A stretch of DNA of 64,000 bases from Halobacillus halophilus (GTDB taxonomy: Bacteria > Bacillota > Bacilli > Bacillales > Halobacillaceae), in assembly GCF_020171985.1 (NCBI RefSeq), contig NZ_JAIVAL010000002.1, positions 124,001 to 188,000 of the forward strand, written 5' to 3'. Shown piece by piece: positions 35,632 to 46,062 of this stretch. The first letter of the stretch is position 1. The number at the start of each line of letters is the position of its first letter. Under the pieces are notes generated by a model that saw only the letters and a list, made by a program, of their open reading frames with translations, was not told the DNA's origin and made no database searches. A program made the translations under genes and the position numbers.

Positions 35632-35820
35632 AATAGGGCCGGATTGTGGAAGGCTCAGTTTCGAGATATTGGTTATGAGGAAGGTCCTTCGGGGGACGAT
35701 TCCGCTTTCCTGCCCTGCATGACGCAGGAAAGCGAGTTGTTTCTGCAGCCATGCCTCCTCTATATGAAGTAACGGACCCAATTTATCTCGTAATCAAGTC
35801 TTCAAGTAACGGGAGCTTTA
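35632..35820 (+). repeat. Intergenic repeat family, copy 4 (short form)
   Basis: AATAGGGCCGGATTGTGGAAGGCTCAG at left and AATCAAGTCTTCAAGTAACGGGAGCTTTA at right, with one inner palindromic module. It separates the arrestin-like gene from the TerC gene within a presumed operon. Confidence 0.8.
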
Positions 35821-35889
35821 CCTTAAAGCCATCACCGAAGTTTAATAGAGTCTAAATTAAAAATAAATAAGTAAAAAGGGGATAATGGA

Positions 35890-36669
35890 ATGGAGTTTTC
35901 ATTATTATTGGAATACGGCTGGGTCTTACTTATTCTTATTGGATTAGAAGGTATTTTGGCCGCAGATAATGCACTTGTTATCGCAACTATGGTTAAACAT
36001 TTACCGGAAGATAAACGGAAAAAAGCATTATTTTATGGTTTAGGTGGCGCTTTCGCTTTCCGAATTGCTTCTCTGTTTATCATCTCCTATCTGGTCCAAA
36101 TTTGGCAGGTTCAAGCGATTGGTGCTTTGTATTTAATCGGGATAGCTGCTTACCATTTGTGGAAAAAACATGTGTTAAAACCAAAGGTGAAGAAATCATC
36201 CTCAGAAAGCAAAGGCTCTGGTTTCTGGATGACCGTTGTGAAAGTCGAACTTGCTGATATTGCGTTCGCTGTAGATTCTATCCTGGCTGCAGTCGCTTTA
36301 GCCGTCATGCTCCCAGCAAGCTCTCTTCCTCAGATCGGCGGTTTGGACGGAGGACACTTCGCGGTTATCCTTGCGGGTGGAATTATCGGGCTGATTATTA
36401 TGCGTTTTGCTGCCGGGTACTTTGTAACTCTGCTCGATAAGCGTCCTGGTCTTGAAACAGCTGCTTATCTTATCGTAGGCTGGGTAGGCGTTAAACTTGC
36501 CGTCTACACACTAGCCCATCCTGAGCTTGGTCTATTAGCAGATGGTTTCGCTAAAAGCCTGACCTGGAAACTTATCTTCTGGTCTGTTCTCCTGGCTATC
36601 GGTGCCGGTGGCTGGTTCCTATCAAAGGAAAAAACAGAACCCGTTGTTAAAACTGAAACAGCTCTTTAA
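35890..36669 (+). CDS. TerC-family membrane protein, probable Mn2+ exporter (YkoY/YceF type)
   Basis: 259 residues with seven to nine helices. The two acidic membrane motifs of the family are present: EGILAADNALVIATM in the first helix and KVELADIAFAVDSILAA in the middle, which bind metal. Relatives (YkoY, YceF, Alx) export manganese or load it onto secreted enzymes, and ykoY is itself controlled by this riboswitch class in B. subtilis. AAAAGGGG lies eight bases before ATG 35890. Repeat copy 4 lies between this gene and the riboswitch, so coupling may be partly broken or a second promoter may exist. Confidence 0.92.
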   Translation: MEFSLLLEYGWVLLILIGLEGILAADNALVIATMVKHLPEDKRKKALFYGLGGAFAFRIASLFIISYLVQIWQVQAIGALYLIGIAAYHLWKKHVLKPKVKKSSSESKGSGFWMTVVKVELADIAFAVDSILAAVALAVMLPASSLPQIGGLDGGHFAVILAGGIIGLIIMRFAAGYFVTLLDKRPGLETAAYLIVGWVGVKLAVYTLAHPELGLLADGFAKSLTWKLIFWSVLLAIGAGGWFLSKEKTEPVVKTETAL

Positions 36670-36720
36670 AAATAGATAAAACGCAGCTTTGGATTATTGA
36701 TAAAACTTTTACACTAATAA

Positions 36721-36753
36721 AGACGAGAGATCAACAGTGATCTCTCGTCTTTT
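36721..36753. terminator. Bidirectional terminator
   Basis: Perfect 13-bp stem AGACGAGAGATCA/TGATCTCTCGTCT between convergent genes, followed by T-runs on the plus side. Confidence 0.92.
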
Positions 36754-36754
36754 C

Positions 36755-38068
36755 CTAATACACTTTTATTTCTTCTTCATAAGCCGTTAAAGCTTCATCA
36801 AACATCTTCAGTCCCGCGTCAATCTGTTCTTTACTTATCGTTAACGGAGGTATCATACGAATGATGTCCGTCTGATTGCCGCCAAAGTAAAAGAGAACTC
36901 CATTTTCAAGAGCCTTGTCCAGAACGTTAAATAAGCCTTCGCTATTGGGCTTTCCAGTAACAGGGTCCACTATTTCAATACCGATCATAAGACCGACAGA
37001 CCGTATGCGTCCGATTGATTGGTGCCGGCTTTTTATCTCCTGCAGCTTCCGAGCAGCGTAAGCTCCAGCTTCCTTTGTATTTTCAAGCAGCTTCTCTTCC
37101 TGAATCACATCCAGAACCGCATTGGCTGCAGAACAGGCAATTGGATTTCCACCGAAAGTAGTGGCATGGCTTCCCAGCGGCCACTGCTTCATCAGTGCAT
37201 TTGGAGCCACCGTGGCACTGAGTGGCATTCCATTAGCAATGCCTTTCGCAATCGCCATGATATCCGGTGTCACATCAAAAGTCTGGGAGGCAAACCATTC
37301 ACCTGTCCGTCCAAATCCTGTCTGAACCTCATCAAAGATGAGTAATAAACCGTAATCGTCACATAGTTCGCGGACCTTTTGAAGCCAAGCTTTTGGCGGG
37401 ACGATATAGCCCCCTTCTCCAAGTACGGGTTCAACTAAAATAGCCGCTACCTCATCTGATGTCACTTGATGGGCAAAGAGACGCTCGAAATCTTTTTCTA
37501 ATTGCTGCACTACATATTGTTCTGGATCCGTGCCTTCAGGAGCATCTTCCACCTGGGCGTAAGGAATCTGATAAGATCCGGTCGGATTCAGAAACTTACG
37601 GTATTTACTTTTCGAGCTGGTTACACTTAGAGCGCCCATTGAACGCCCGTGAAAACCGCCGATAAATGATACAATGTAAGGCCGTTCCGTCACATGCTTT
37701 GCTAGTTTGATAGCACCTTCAATGGCTTCCGCTCCGCTATTTCCAAAAAAGAAGCAGTCGAGATCTCCGGGCATAATTTCAGCCAGACGATCCGCAAGTT
37801 TCAGAATTGATTCATAAATAATCACTCCAGATGGCCCGTGCCCAAGCTGATCTGCTCCTTCCTTAATAGCCTCCACCACTTTGGGATGGCGGTGGCCGAC
37901 GTTGGTAGTGGCAATACCCGAAGTAAAATCCAGATACGTTCTGCCATCTACACCGTAATAATAGCACCCTTCTTCTTTAAGTACCGGCAAATTAGGGTGG
38001 TCCTTAGCCATGCTTGGCGCCAGCCGGTTTGACATATTTTCCACAAGATGATTCCAATCGTTCCCCAT
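36755..38068 (-). CDS. Class III (GabT-like) aminotransferase
   Basis: PLP aminotransferase of 437 residues. Pyrophosphate-type motifs [51 protein letters not shown] and the PLP lysine in [13 protein letters not shown] are intact. Closest in type to 4-aminobutyrate or other omega-amino acid aminotransferases. It follows the YjiH-type transporter by 45 bp and the lysine degradation genes lie 2.4 kb upstream on the same strand, so 5-aminovalerate, 4-aminobutyrate or a lysine-derived amino group are reasonable substrates; this is inference. GGAGGTAG precedes ATG 38068. Confidence 0.9.
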   Translation of the reverse strand: MGNDWNHLVENMSNRLAPSMAKDHPNLPVLKEEGCYYYGVDGRTYLDFTSGIATTNVGHRHPKVVEAIKEGADQLGHGPSGVIIYESILKLADRLAEIMPGDLDCFFFGNSGAEAIEGAIKLAKHVTERPYIVSFIGGFHGRSMGALSVTSSKSKYRKFLNPTGSYQIPYAQVEDAPEGTDPEQYVVQQLEKDFERLFAHQVTSDEVAAILVEPVLGEGGYIVPPKAWLQKVRELCDDYGLLLIFDEVQTGFGRTGEWFASQTFDVTPDIMAIAKGIANGMPLSATVAPNALMKQWPLGSHATTFGGNPIACSAANAVLDVIQEEKLLENTKEAGAYAARKLQEIKSRHQSIGRIRSVGLMIGIEIVDPVTGKPNSEGLFNVLDKALENGVLFYFGGNQTDIIRMIPPLTISKEQIDAGLKMFDEALTAYEEEIKVY

Positions 38069-38113
38069 TACAAACTACCTCCATAAAAAACTCTCTCTAT
38101 AATAGCACGCGGT

Positions 38114-39490
38114 TTAAAAGAATAATAGATGAGCCATCAAAGCTGCAATAGGCAGCGTAATAACGGTTCTCTGCAAAAAGATAGTGAATAATTCTCCAAT
38201 GTTCAAAGGAATTTTCGATTTAATTAATAGAATACCAATCTCAGACATATAAACTAATTGAGTCAGAGACATGACTCCGATGATAAAACGGGTCAACTCT
38301 GATTCGATTCCCGATCCTATAACAGCTGGCAGGAACATGTCCGCAAAGCCGACAATCATTGCCGGTGCAGCTGCCTGAGCCTCCGGTATTTGCAGTACGT
38401 TCAAAAACGGAATAAAAGGATAAGATAAAAACGTGAAAATCGGCGTAAACTCAGCGATTATAAGTGCGATCGTTCCGAGTGCCATAACCAGAGGAATAAG
38501 GCCGAGCCAAATATCGGCGACATTGAAAATCCCTCTATTGATAACATTACGAGCGCTTTTTACCTGGTCGGCCTTGCTTACAGCCTGTTCCACCGCCCAT
38601 TGGAAGCTTGAATATCCTGAAGGGACAGCCTCATCAATTTGTTTTCCTGCAGGTCCATAGTACGTACTTTTCTTCCGGGAAAGCGGTGGAAGACGCGGAC
38701 AGATCACCGCCGCTACAATACCGCATACGGCTACAGTAAAATAAAACTGGACGAACATATGGTCAATTCCTATAAATCTTGCAATAACTAAACTGAAGGC
38801 GATCGATGCGATGGAAAAGTTAGTCGCAACCACGGCCGCTTCTCGTTTGGAGTAATAGCCCCCTTCATACTGCTGAGTAGTCAGCAACACTCCAACCGTT
38901 CCACTGCCCATCCATGAAGCTAAAGCATCGACGGAGGAACGGCCCGGCAGTTTGAATAATGGATGCATAACTTTACGGACCATCGTCCCAATGAAGTCCA
39001 TTAAACCAAATTCCAACAACAACGGCATGAACAAGCTGGCAAATAAAAACCAGACCATTAGTACCGGAATTAGATCAAACAACACAACCTGACCCGTTAA
39101 TTCAGAAGACACTATTTCAGGACCTGCACCAGTGAGTGTCATGGTAGCAAAGACAGCTCCCAGTAAACGCAGAACTATCCAGAATAAGCCCACATCAAAT
39201 AAATTTGCGATAAATGTATGATTGCGAATAGCGGGCTGGCTGATTCCTTTGATTGCAATAGCGCCGACCGCTGAAATCCAAAGTACACTTGTCATAAATA
39301 ATGGAATGTAATCAGAAATAGCAGCCTGCAGCCCATCGGCCATTACCCCGAGCCCAATCGTGACCGTACCATCTACTGAGATGGGCACGAGGAACAATAA
39401 CACCCCTATGATGGACGGGATTAAGAATTTAAATAATTGTTTAGCTGTGTATTTCTTTTCCATCTGTAGTTCTTGCTTTTCTAACTCCAT
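38114..39490 (-). CDS. YjiH-family membrane protein with nucleoside-recognition (Gate) domain
   Basis: 458 residues with ten or more helices. The family is seen in KFLIPSIIGVLLFLVPIS at the start, DALASWMGSGTVGVLLTTQQYEGGYYSKREA in the middle and the Gate-type segments LIPVLMVWFLFASLFMPLLLEFG and MIVGFADMFLPAVIGSGIESE. Function is not established; it is probably a transporter. Paired with the aminotransferase gene downstream, it could carry an amino acid or amine related to the lysine pathway. AGGAAGGAAG precedes ATG 39490. Confidence 0.85.
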   Translation of the reverse strand: MELEKQELQMEKKYTAKQLFKFLIPSIIGVLLFLVPISVDGTVTIGLGVMADGLQAAISDYIPLFMTSVLWISAVGAIAIKGISQPAIRNHTFIANLFDVGLFWIVLRLLGAVFATMTLTGAGPEIVSSELTGQVVLFDLIPVLMVWFLFASLFMPLLLEFGLMDFIGTMVRKVMHPLFKLPGRSSVDALASWMGSGTVGVLLTTQQYEGGYYSKREAAVVATNFSIASIAFSLVIARFIGIDHMFVQFYFTVAVCGIVAAVICPRLPPLSRKKSTYYGPAGKQIDEAVPSGYSSFQWAVEQAVSKADQVKSARNVINRGIFNVADIWLGLIPLVMALGTIALIIAEFTPIFTFLSYPFIPFLNVLQIPEAQAAAPAMIVGFADMFLPAVIGSGIESELTRFIIGVMSLTQLVYMSEIGILLIKSKIPLNIGELFTIFLQRTVITLPIAALMAHLLFF

Positions 39491-39737
39491 CTTCCTTCCT
39501 CCACTTCTGAATATGAATGCATATTTTTTCGAATTTTAAGGTTATATATCCTTTTCAATTTGTTAATCATACATTTTATTGCATATTGATTCAATGGTTT
39601 TTAAGAAGAAAGTTACTCCTCTGTTTCATTTTCTGATACCACCATCCATATTAAGGAATAAATATACATAATCATCTAGTTTTCTATAATGACCACACCA
39701 AACGCTTTTGAATAGTCCTCATCACTTTTATTCCACT

Positions 39738-40441
39738 AAAGGGCCGGTTTCTTGAAGACTCAGTTTCGAGATATTTTGTTAAGTGGGTTAGGTCCTGCGG
39801 GGAACGAGTCGCTTTCCACAGGCATGCGCTGAGCTTCCTCGGGCTAACGCCCTGCGGGATCTCATCTGTCATGTGCATCCTGTAGGAGTCTCCCCGTTCC
39901 CCTCCGGACCTTGCCGAATCAGTGACTCGAAACCACTTACAAAAGCCGTGGCTGGTAAAAGAAGTTACAGACTTTGTGCCATCATAGATGAATTCAGAAA
40001 ATGTTCGATTATACGATGGATATTGGAGGATTAATAATCATGTATTCTTGTTAGGAAATAAGGACCGGGATAGCGTTACGAATGGGTTTTTGCCCATATT
40101 AACATGATGATTAAAGCTAGCTTAAGTTAACGACTGGTCTACGAGGCAGCACCTAAGAAAAGGGTTATAAAATCCATCTCTATATAGGCGTTCCATAAAC
40201 AGGAAATGGTCGAACGCTAGACATTTCTTCCGTCTTTCTTTATTACGAAAAGGGGTTGGGGAAATGGGGGAGACTCCTGTGGGAACAGAGAGCAGGAGAG
40301 ATCCCGCAAGGCGTCAGCCTGAGGAAGCTCGCCGTTCGCCCACGGAAAGCGACTCCATTTCCCCAACCCCGCTTCCTCTCATTTTGGTGACGGAAAACAC
40401 TAGATATCTCGAAATCGAGTCTTCAGCTATAGGGAGCTTTT
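39738..40441 (+). repeat. Intergenic repeat family, copy 5 (longest, 704 bp)
   Basis: Left end GGGCCGGTTTCTTGAAGACTCAG and TTTCGAGATATT; right end AGATATCTCGAAATCGAG, CTTCAG and AGGGAGCTTTT. Two inner hairpin modules: 39790-39920 (GTCCTGCGGGGAACGAG facing CCGTTCCCCTCCGGAC) and 40252-40370 (GGGGTTGGGGAAATGG facing CCATTTCCCCAACCCC). About 300 bp of unique AT-rich sequence separates them. Confidence 0.85.
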
Positions 40442-40481
40442 CTGTAAGTATTGTCACGGTGGAGATTTGGTAAGATTTCCA

Positions 40482-40515
40482 TAAAAAATAGAAGCTGCGT
40501 TTTGCAGCTTCTATC
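40482..40515 (-). terminator. Terminator of the lysine catabolic operon
   Basis: ATAGAAGCTGC/GCAGCTTCTAT stem followed on the minus strand by six U, directly after the lysine dehydrogenase stop. Confidence 0.92.
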
Positions 40516-40518
40516 ATT

Positions 40519-41670
40519 CTAAGTGATTGGTTTTTCAGTAATGATGACCCCTCTTTTGCCCATTTCTTTAATATAAAGATCGCCCGGAACTATTTGCTCA
40601 GGAGGGCAGACACCTTTTTTAGTGATGGCCTGACTGCCAATCATCTGAGCGACTACTGATATCGTATTCGCCGTCGCTCGGGCCATCGCCGTCACATTAG
40701 TAACCCGATCCTTATAGGTGACCATTTCATATTGATAGGTGGCCTGTTTCCCATCCTTTTCTCCGCCCACGTTTACTCGCAAAAGGACCGCATCCTCCTT
40801 ATTCTTTAAGCTAACAATTGGGTCGATCGTCTTTAACAGCACTTCTCTGGTTTTAATCTTCACACCGCCGACCTCAACTTCGCTGTTATTATGCGTTAAA
40901 TTCAAGTCGACCAGCAGCTTCATCTTTTCGGCATGGCCCGGGTACCGGATGGTTTTGTATTCCAGCGTACGAACCTTTGGATAGGACTTAATCAATGTCG
41001 ATGTTCCTCCGGACGTATGGAACGCTTCAAGCGGACCATAACGTTCAAAATAGATAGGTTCTATTTCTGAAAGAGAGGAGACTTCCTCAAGCTTACCGTT
41101 TCGAATAATAGTAGAAGGATCTGTATAATGATCAAGCAGACCTTCCATCGAAAAAACGTGATTGTATTCTAAAGGAGGTTCTGGCTGGACAGGGATACCT
41201 CCGACAAACAAACGCAGGGAATCCAGTTTGTCCAGTTTACTAACTCCATAGCCTGATAGAATATTAATCATTCCAGGAGCTACACCAAGATCAGGAATAA
41301 TAGTGACTCCTGCAGCCTGGGCTTTCTCATCTAATTCTAATACTTTGTCCGTGATATGACCGATATGCCCTCCAAGATCTACCGAACTTACACCTACCCC
41401 TATGGCGGTTCTGGCAACCATTTCATTGAACGAATAGAATAAAGCATTAATGACGACATCATAAGATTTCATAAAAGCAGCCAGTTCAGCAGCGTTTCCT
41501 GCATCCACTTTATAAGCGTGGATTTTAGGAGAGTTTATGCTCTGACAGACCTTCTCCGCTCTAGATAAATCTATATCAGCGAGTCCCACGTGCTCGACTC
41601 CTGGACTATGGACTAAATCCCTTGCTGCTTCTTTCCCCATTAGACCAGATCCAAGTACTGCTACTTTCAT
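40519..41670 (-). CDS. L-lysine 6-dehydrogenase
   Basis: NAD-dependent oxidative deamination of the epsilon-amino group of lysine, giving 2-aminoadipate 6-semialdehyde. 383 residues of the saccharopine-dehydrogenase family: Rossmann start [18 protein letters not shown], then [39 protein letters not shown] and the HTSGGTSTL stretch. These match the Geobacillus lysine 6-dehydrogenase as I remember it, including length and the end KKGV...EQIVPGDLY. The start at ATG 41670 has GAGGAGG seven bases upstream. It is the last gene of a four-gene operon that supplies the following steps. Confidence 0.9.
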   Translation of the reverse strand: MKVAVLGSGLMGKEAARDLVHSPGVEHVGLADIDLSRAEKVCQSINSPKIHAYKVDAGNAAELAAFMKSYDVVINALFYSFNEMVARTAIGVGVSSVDLGGHIGHITDKVLELDEKAQAAGVTIIPDLGVAPGMINILSGYGVSKLDKLDSLRLFVGGIPVQPEPPLEYNHVFSMEGLLDHYTDPSTIIRNGKLEEVSSLSEIEPIYFERYGPLEAFHTSGGTSTLIKSYPKVRTLEYKTIRYPGHAEKMKLLVDLNLTHNNSEVEVGGVKIKTREVLLKTIDPIVSLKNKEDAVLLRVNVGGEKDGKQATYQYEMVTYKDRVTNVTAMARATANTISVVAQMIGSQAITKKGVCPPEQIVPGDLYIKEMGKRGVIITEKPIT

Positions 41671-41704
41671 CATCCGTCCTCCTCTTCCCTCATTACCATA
41701 CAAT

Positions 41705-43207
41705 CTACTCCACGTCGATTTGAGCACGCTGTAATTTACCGCTGAAATCCACATACACGGATTTCCATTCCGTAAACACATCTAAAGCAGCGAGACCGGA
41801 ATCCCGGTGACCATTGCCCGTTCCTTTTGTCCCGCCGAAAGGAAGATGGATCTCCGCGCCTGTTGTTCCTGCATTTACATATACAATTCCTGTGTCCAGA
41901 TCGCGCTGGGCTGCAAAAACCTTATTGATATCTTTCGTAAAGATAGAACTCGAAAGGCCAAACTCCACTCCGTTATTGATCTCAACAGCTTCTTCGAGAC
42001 TCTTTACTGGAATCAGGGAAACAACCGGTCCAAAGATTTCTTCCTGGGCGATACGCATATCGGCTTTCACATCTGTGAATAGTGTAGGGGCGAAATAATG
42101 ACCTTTTTTATGTTCTCCGTTTTCCAGTACATAGCCACCTGCAAGCAGTTTGGCCCCTTCTTCATTCCCTACTCGAATATAACTTTTTATTTTTTCAAGT
42201 CCTTTTTGATTAATAATAGGACCTACCTTAATCGATTCATCTAATCCGTTACCTATGGTCAGCTTAGCCATTTCATACATCAGCCGCTCTTCTAATTGAT
42301 CCTTTAAGCTTTCATGAACCAATACGCGGCTGCAGGCGGTACAGCGCTGTCCACTCGTTCCGAATGCGCTCCACAAAATACCCTCTACGGCTAATGAAAG
42401 ATCAGCATCATCCATCACAATGACCGCATTTTTGCCTCCCATTTCAAGTGAAACTTTTTTCAGTTTCTGACCGCACGTAGAAGCAATTCCGCGCCCCACT
42501 TCATTAGAACCAGTAAACGAGATGACCCGTATGTCATTTTCTTCAAGCATAGCTTCCCCGACGGAAGAACCTGAACCGAATACGACATTGATGACTCCTT
42601 TAGGAAGGCCCGCTTCTTCAAATATTTTAGCTAATTCAAAAGCCATGACCGGTGTTTCGGAGGCGGGTTTCCATACAACCGCATTCCCTGCGACGATGGC
42701 CGGGAACGATTTCCAAGTAGCTATGGCTATCGGAAAATTCCAAGGTGTAATTATCCCGACCACTCCCACGGGGGCGCGTACACTCATAGCGAATTTATCC
42801 TTCAGTTCGGATGGAGTCGTCTGGCCGAATAACCTCCGACCTTCCCCAGCCATGTAGAAAGCCATATCGATCCCTTCCTGCACTTCCCCGCGTGCTTCTT
42901 CCAGCACCTTTCCATTTTCCATCGTCAGCCAGCGAGACAAGTACTCTTTTCTTTCTTTCATAATTAAACCAACCCGGTAAAGTACTTCCGCACGCTGAGG
43001 AGCAGGCACAAGCGCCCAGTCCTTTTGAGCTTTCTTTGCTGCCTCTACAGCGGAAGCTACTTCTTCTTTACCAGACAAGGGCACTTGGACCAGCGTTTCC
43101 AGCGTAGCCGGATTGGTTACATCCGCATACGCGCCACTTCCTGGTTCCACCCATTCCCCATTAATGAAATTCTGCAGTTTTTCTTCCTGGTTCAACTTTT
43201 GACTCAC
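41705..43207 (-). CDS. Aldehyde dehydrogenase, probable 2-aminoadipate 6-semialdehyde dehydrogenase
   Basis: NAD(P)-dependent aldehyde dehydrogenase of 500 residues. Catalytic Cys289 in [12 protein letters not shown], Glu255 in VSLEMGGKN, cofactor segments [13 protein letters not shown] and [10 protein letters not shown]. The C-terminal [21 protein letters not shown] resembles the ALDH7 and oxoglutarate-semialdehyde groups, which act on short semialdehydes. In this operon the obvious substrate is the lysine 6-dehydrogenase product; glutarate semialdehyde, a later intermediate, is a second candidate. GTG start with AGGAGGAGA upstream. It ends 34 bp before the lysine dehydrogenase. Confidence 0.9.
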   Translation of the reverse strand: MSQKLNQEEKLQNFINGEWVEPGSGAYADVTNPATLETLVQVPLSGKEEVASAVEAAKKAQKDWALVPAPQRAEVLYRVGLIMKERKEYLSRWLTMENGKVLEEARGEVQEGIDMAFYMAGEGRRLFGQTTPSELKDKFAMSVRAPVGVVGIITPWNFPIAIATWKSFPAIVAGNAVVWKPASETPVMAFELAKIFEEAGLPKGVINVVFGSGSSVGEAMLEENDIRVISFTGSNEVGRGIASTCGQKLKKVSLEMGGKNAVIVMDDADLSLAVEGILWSAFGTSGQRCTACSRVLVHESLKDQLEERLMYEMAKLTIGNGLDESIKVGPIINQKGLEKIKSYIRVGNEEGAKLLAGGYVLENGEHKKGHYFAPTLFTDVKADMRIAQEEIFGPVVSLIPVKSLEEAVEINNGVEFGLSSSIFTKDINKVFAAQRDLDTGIVYVNAGTTGAEIHLPFGGTKGTGNGHRDSGLAALDVFTEWKSVYVDFSGKLQRAQIDVE

Positions 43208-43232
43208 AGGTAATCTCCTCCTCGAACTAACT

Positions 43233-44888
43233 TTAATCTGCAGCTCGCTGCCTTATTTGTTGAATCGTTGAAGACACAGATATCTGTTCTGCATCACTTT
43301 CTATTTCAATGAGAGCCGGCTCCTGGCATTCCAGGGCTCCCAGCAAGGCTTGTTCAAACTCCTCAGGATTCTTCACGTAGAAACCCATGGCACCTAACTG
43401 AACGGCCATGTCCGCAAAAGGTACGTTCCCAAGATCCGTTCCAATCGTTTTAAATGGATACCGCATTTCCTGGTGCATACGGATCGTTCCATACATACAA
43501 TTATTAAATACAATACTAATGACCGGAATGTTATATCTTACAGCCGTCTCAAGCTCCTGCATCGTCATGAGGAACCCGCCATCTCCAGAGAGAGAAACGA
43601 CCGTACGCTCCGGATGAGCTAACTTAGCTCCGAGTGCTGCGGGCAAACCATATCCCATCGCTCCGGATGTAGGACCAATATACGTTTTCTTAGAGTTGAA
43701 CTGGTAGTACTTATGGAGCCATCCAGCAAAGTTTCCGGCATCATTCGTAAGAATCGCATTATTGGGCAAATGTTCTTGAAGAAGTGCGATGATCCTCTGG
43801 TTACTAGTGTTATGAACCGATCGATTCAACGAAGATTGATAGAGTTCTCTCCTCTTCGCCGTCCATTGCTTCCATTTTGGCACAGCATTTAAAGTTAAAA
43901 GCGCTTCCAGTCCTTCTTTCGCATCGGATACGATCCCCACATCAGGGGCATACACTTTCCCCAGGGTTTCATCATTTATATCCATATGGATCAAGGTCTG
44001 GTCTTTATTGAATATCGTATAATCCTGGGTGGTAATCTCGGATAACCGTGTACCTACTGCCAGGATGAAATCTGCTTCCTTCACCGTCTGCACGACAGCT
44101 TTCTCCGTTCCTAAACCGAGATGTCCGGCATACAGCCTGTGGTTATTTGGAAAAACATCCTGCCTCCGAAAAGCCGCCATCACTGGGATCTCACATTTCT
44201 CTGCCACTTGAACGAGTGTCTCTTCTGCACCTGCCATTTTCACGCCGCCACCTGCAATAAGGAGAGGACGCTCCGCTTTTTGTATATGCTCTTCTACAAG
44301 CTTGATTTCTTTTCGGGATGGAGCAGGACAAGGCCTGGCCGTTGGATTCTGAAACTCCATGTTGGCTTCTTTTGGCAGTAGATCTTCTGGTAGAGAAATC
44401 ACCACAGGTCCCGGCCGTCCGGTTTGTGCGATTCGAAAGGCCCGCTGAACCAGTTCGGGAGTGCGGACAGGGTTATCGATTTCCACCGTCCATTTCGTAA
44501 TTGAACTAAAGAAGTGAGCCAGGTCAATTTCCTGGAACCCCTCTCTCCCTCTGAATCCGCTATGAACTTGTCCTAAAAAAACTACCAAGGGAGTGGAATC
44601 CTGATAAGCTGTATGCACGCCAATCGCAAGATTCGATCCACCCACCCCTCTTGTAGCCATTACAACACCAGGCTTTCCAGTTGCTTTTGCATAACCTTCA
44701 GCCATAAATGAAGCCCCGCCCTCATGCCGTGCAGATATCAGCTTCATAGACGGTTCATCAAGAATCGCATCCATAACCGGAAGGTAGCTTTCTCCAGGTA
44801 CACAAAACACTTTATCGATGGCTTCTATTTTCATGCATTCTATAATTGCCCGGGCACTAGTCATCAATCGCGATTCCTTATGGACCAT
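43233..44888 (-). CDS. Thiamine-diphosphate-dependent enzyme, probable 2-oxoadipate decarboxylase
   Basis: 551 residues with the three domains of the acetolactate synthase/pyruvate oxidase group. The activating Glu56 is in ARHEGGASFMAEGYA; the ThDP-Mg motif is SGDGGFLMTMQELE followed by VFNN. The frame is complete. No regulatory subunit gene is near, and IlvB-type substrate residues are not obvious, so it is probably not acetolactate synthase. Context between an aminotransferase and an aldehyde dehydrogenase suggests decarboxylation of 2-oxoadipate to glutarate semialdehyde. It overlaps the aminotransferase gene by 11 bp; AGGAG lies before ATG 44888. Confidence 0.85.
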   Translation of the reverse strand: MVHKESRLMTSARAIIECMKIEAIDKVFCVPGESYLPVMDAILDEPSMKLISARHEGGASFMAEGYAKATGKPGVVMATRGVGGSNLAIGVHTAYQDSTPLVVFLGQVHSGFRGREGFQEIDLAHFFSSITKWTVEIDNPVRTPELVQRAFRIAQTGRPGPVVISLPEDLLPKEANMEFQNPTARPCPAPSRKEIKLVEEHIQKAERPLLIAGGGVKMAGAEETLVQVAEKCEIPVMAAFRRQDVFPNNHRLYAGHLGLGTEKAVVQTVKEADFILAVGTRLSEITTQDYTIFNKDQTLIHMDINDETLGKVYAPDVGIVSDAKEGLEALLTLNAVPKWKQWTAKRRELYQSSLNRSVHNTSNQRIIALLQEHLPNNAILTNDAGNFAGWLHKYYQFNSKKTYIGPTSGAMGYGLPAALGAKLAHPERTVVSLSGDGGFLMTMQELETAVRYNIPVISIVFNNCMYGTIRMHQEMRYPFKTIGTDLGNVPFADMAVQLGAMGFYVKNPEEFEQALLGALECQEPALIEIESDAEQISVSSTIQQIRQRAAD

Positions 44889-46062
44889 TCGAATGCTCTC
44901 CTGCCTTCATGATTTTCATGCGATTAACCGCTTCCTGCAGACGCTCTTCAGGGACGGATAAGGAAATCCTGAAATACCCCTCTCCCTTCTTCCCAAAAGC
45001 CGTTCCTGGTGTTAAAATCACTCCGGCTTCATCCAGTACTTTTTCAACGTACCCTTGTGATGTATAACCCTTCGGCACTGGTGCCCAAATAAAAAAGGTG
45101 CCTCTTGGACGATCTGCATGGATGTCCATTTCCGATAAACCAGTCAGCATCCGGTCCATACGCTTTTCATAAATCCTGTTATTTTCTTTCACTGTGGAGA
45201 AGTCACTGTTTAGGGCAGCCGCTCCAGCTTTTTGAATAGGCAGAAACTGACTGGTGTCTGTGTTACTTTTCATGACAGCTAACGCTTGTATTAATTCTTT
45301 ATTGCCTACCGCATATCCAATTCTCCATCCAGTCATATTAAAACTTTTCGATAAAGAACCAAACTCCACCGCTGTCTCTTTCGCGCCTGGTATCTGCAGA
45401 ATACTAGGCGCCTTATAACCAGAGAACGTTACTAAATCATAAGCTGCATCGTGAGCTACACACAGCTTATGCTGCTTCGCAAATGCCACAGCTTTCTCAA
45501 AGGTCTCCATCTCTACTGTTGCCCCGGTTGGATTTCCAGGATAATTTAAAATCAACAGTTTCGCTTTCTCCACGTCTTCCTCTACCAGCAGTTGATAATC
45601 GGGGACATACCCATTCTGTCTGTCCAATGGATAAGGAAGCGCCGTTCCGTAGGCCAGGTGTACGGCTGACTGGTAAACAGGATAGCCTGGATCAGGAATC
45701 AGCACACCGTCCCCTGGATCAATGACCGCCCGGATTAAATGAGCGATTCCCTCCTTTGAACCAATTAAGGCCAGAACTTCTGTCTCCGGGTCGAGGTCAA
45801 CATCATAATGCTTTTTGTAAAAGGAAGCGACTGCCTGTTTAAATTCCTCGCATCCGCCGTAAGGGGCATATTTATGGTTGTCAGGATTGGCCGCTTCTAC
45901 AGTTAAACGATCGATAATAAAGGACGGAGCAGGCAAATCCGGAGCTCCTATTCCTAAATCAATAACGTCTATCCCCTGCTGCTTTAATTTCTTCTTTTTC
46001 TCATGAAAGATGGAAAATAAATAAGGAGGCAGACTTTTCACCTGTCTTGAACCAAATTCCAT
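44878..46062 (-). CDS. Class I PLP aminotransferase, DapL/AAT-like; probable 2-aminoadipate aminotransferase
   Basis: 394 residues. The PLP lysine is in SLSKSFNMTGWRIGYA; NYPGNPTGA and the C-terminal arginine in GYFRISLS bind the phosphate side and the alpha-carboxylate. Overall resembles LL-diaminopimelate aminotransferase-like proteins, a group accepting long dicarboxylic amino acids, which suits 2-aminoadipate. It is the first gene of the lysine operon, with GGGGG before ATG 46062, and its promoter must lie in the 320-bp divergent spacer. Substrate is inference from context. Confidence 0.87.
   Translation of the reverse strand: MEFGSRQVKSLPPYLFSIFHEKKKKLKQQGIDVIDLGIGAPDLPAPSFIIDRLTVEAANPDNHKYAPYGGCEEFKQAVASFYKKHYDVDLDPETEVLALIGSKEGIAHLIRAVIDPGDGVLIPDPGYPVYQSAVHLAYGTALPYPLDRQNGYVPDYQLLVEEDVEKAKLLILNYPGNPTGATVEMETFEKAVAFAKQHKLCVAHDAAYDLVTFSGYKAPSILQIPGAKETAVEFGSLSKSFNMTGWRIGYAVGNKELIQALAVMKSNTDTSQFLPIQKAGAAALNSDFSTVKENNRIYEKRMDRMLTGLSEMDIHADRPRGTFFIWAPVPKGYTSQGYVEKVLDEAGVILTPGTAFGKKGEGYFRISLSVPEERLQEAVNRMKIMKAGEHSNGP

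Noticed and set aside
40264-40517. Short frames on both strands in repeat copy 5
   Set aside because: Arise from GC-rich palindromes of the repeat; no starts with ribosome binding sites.
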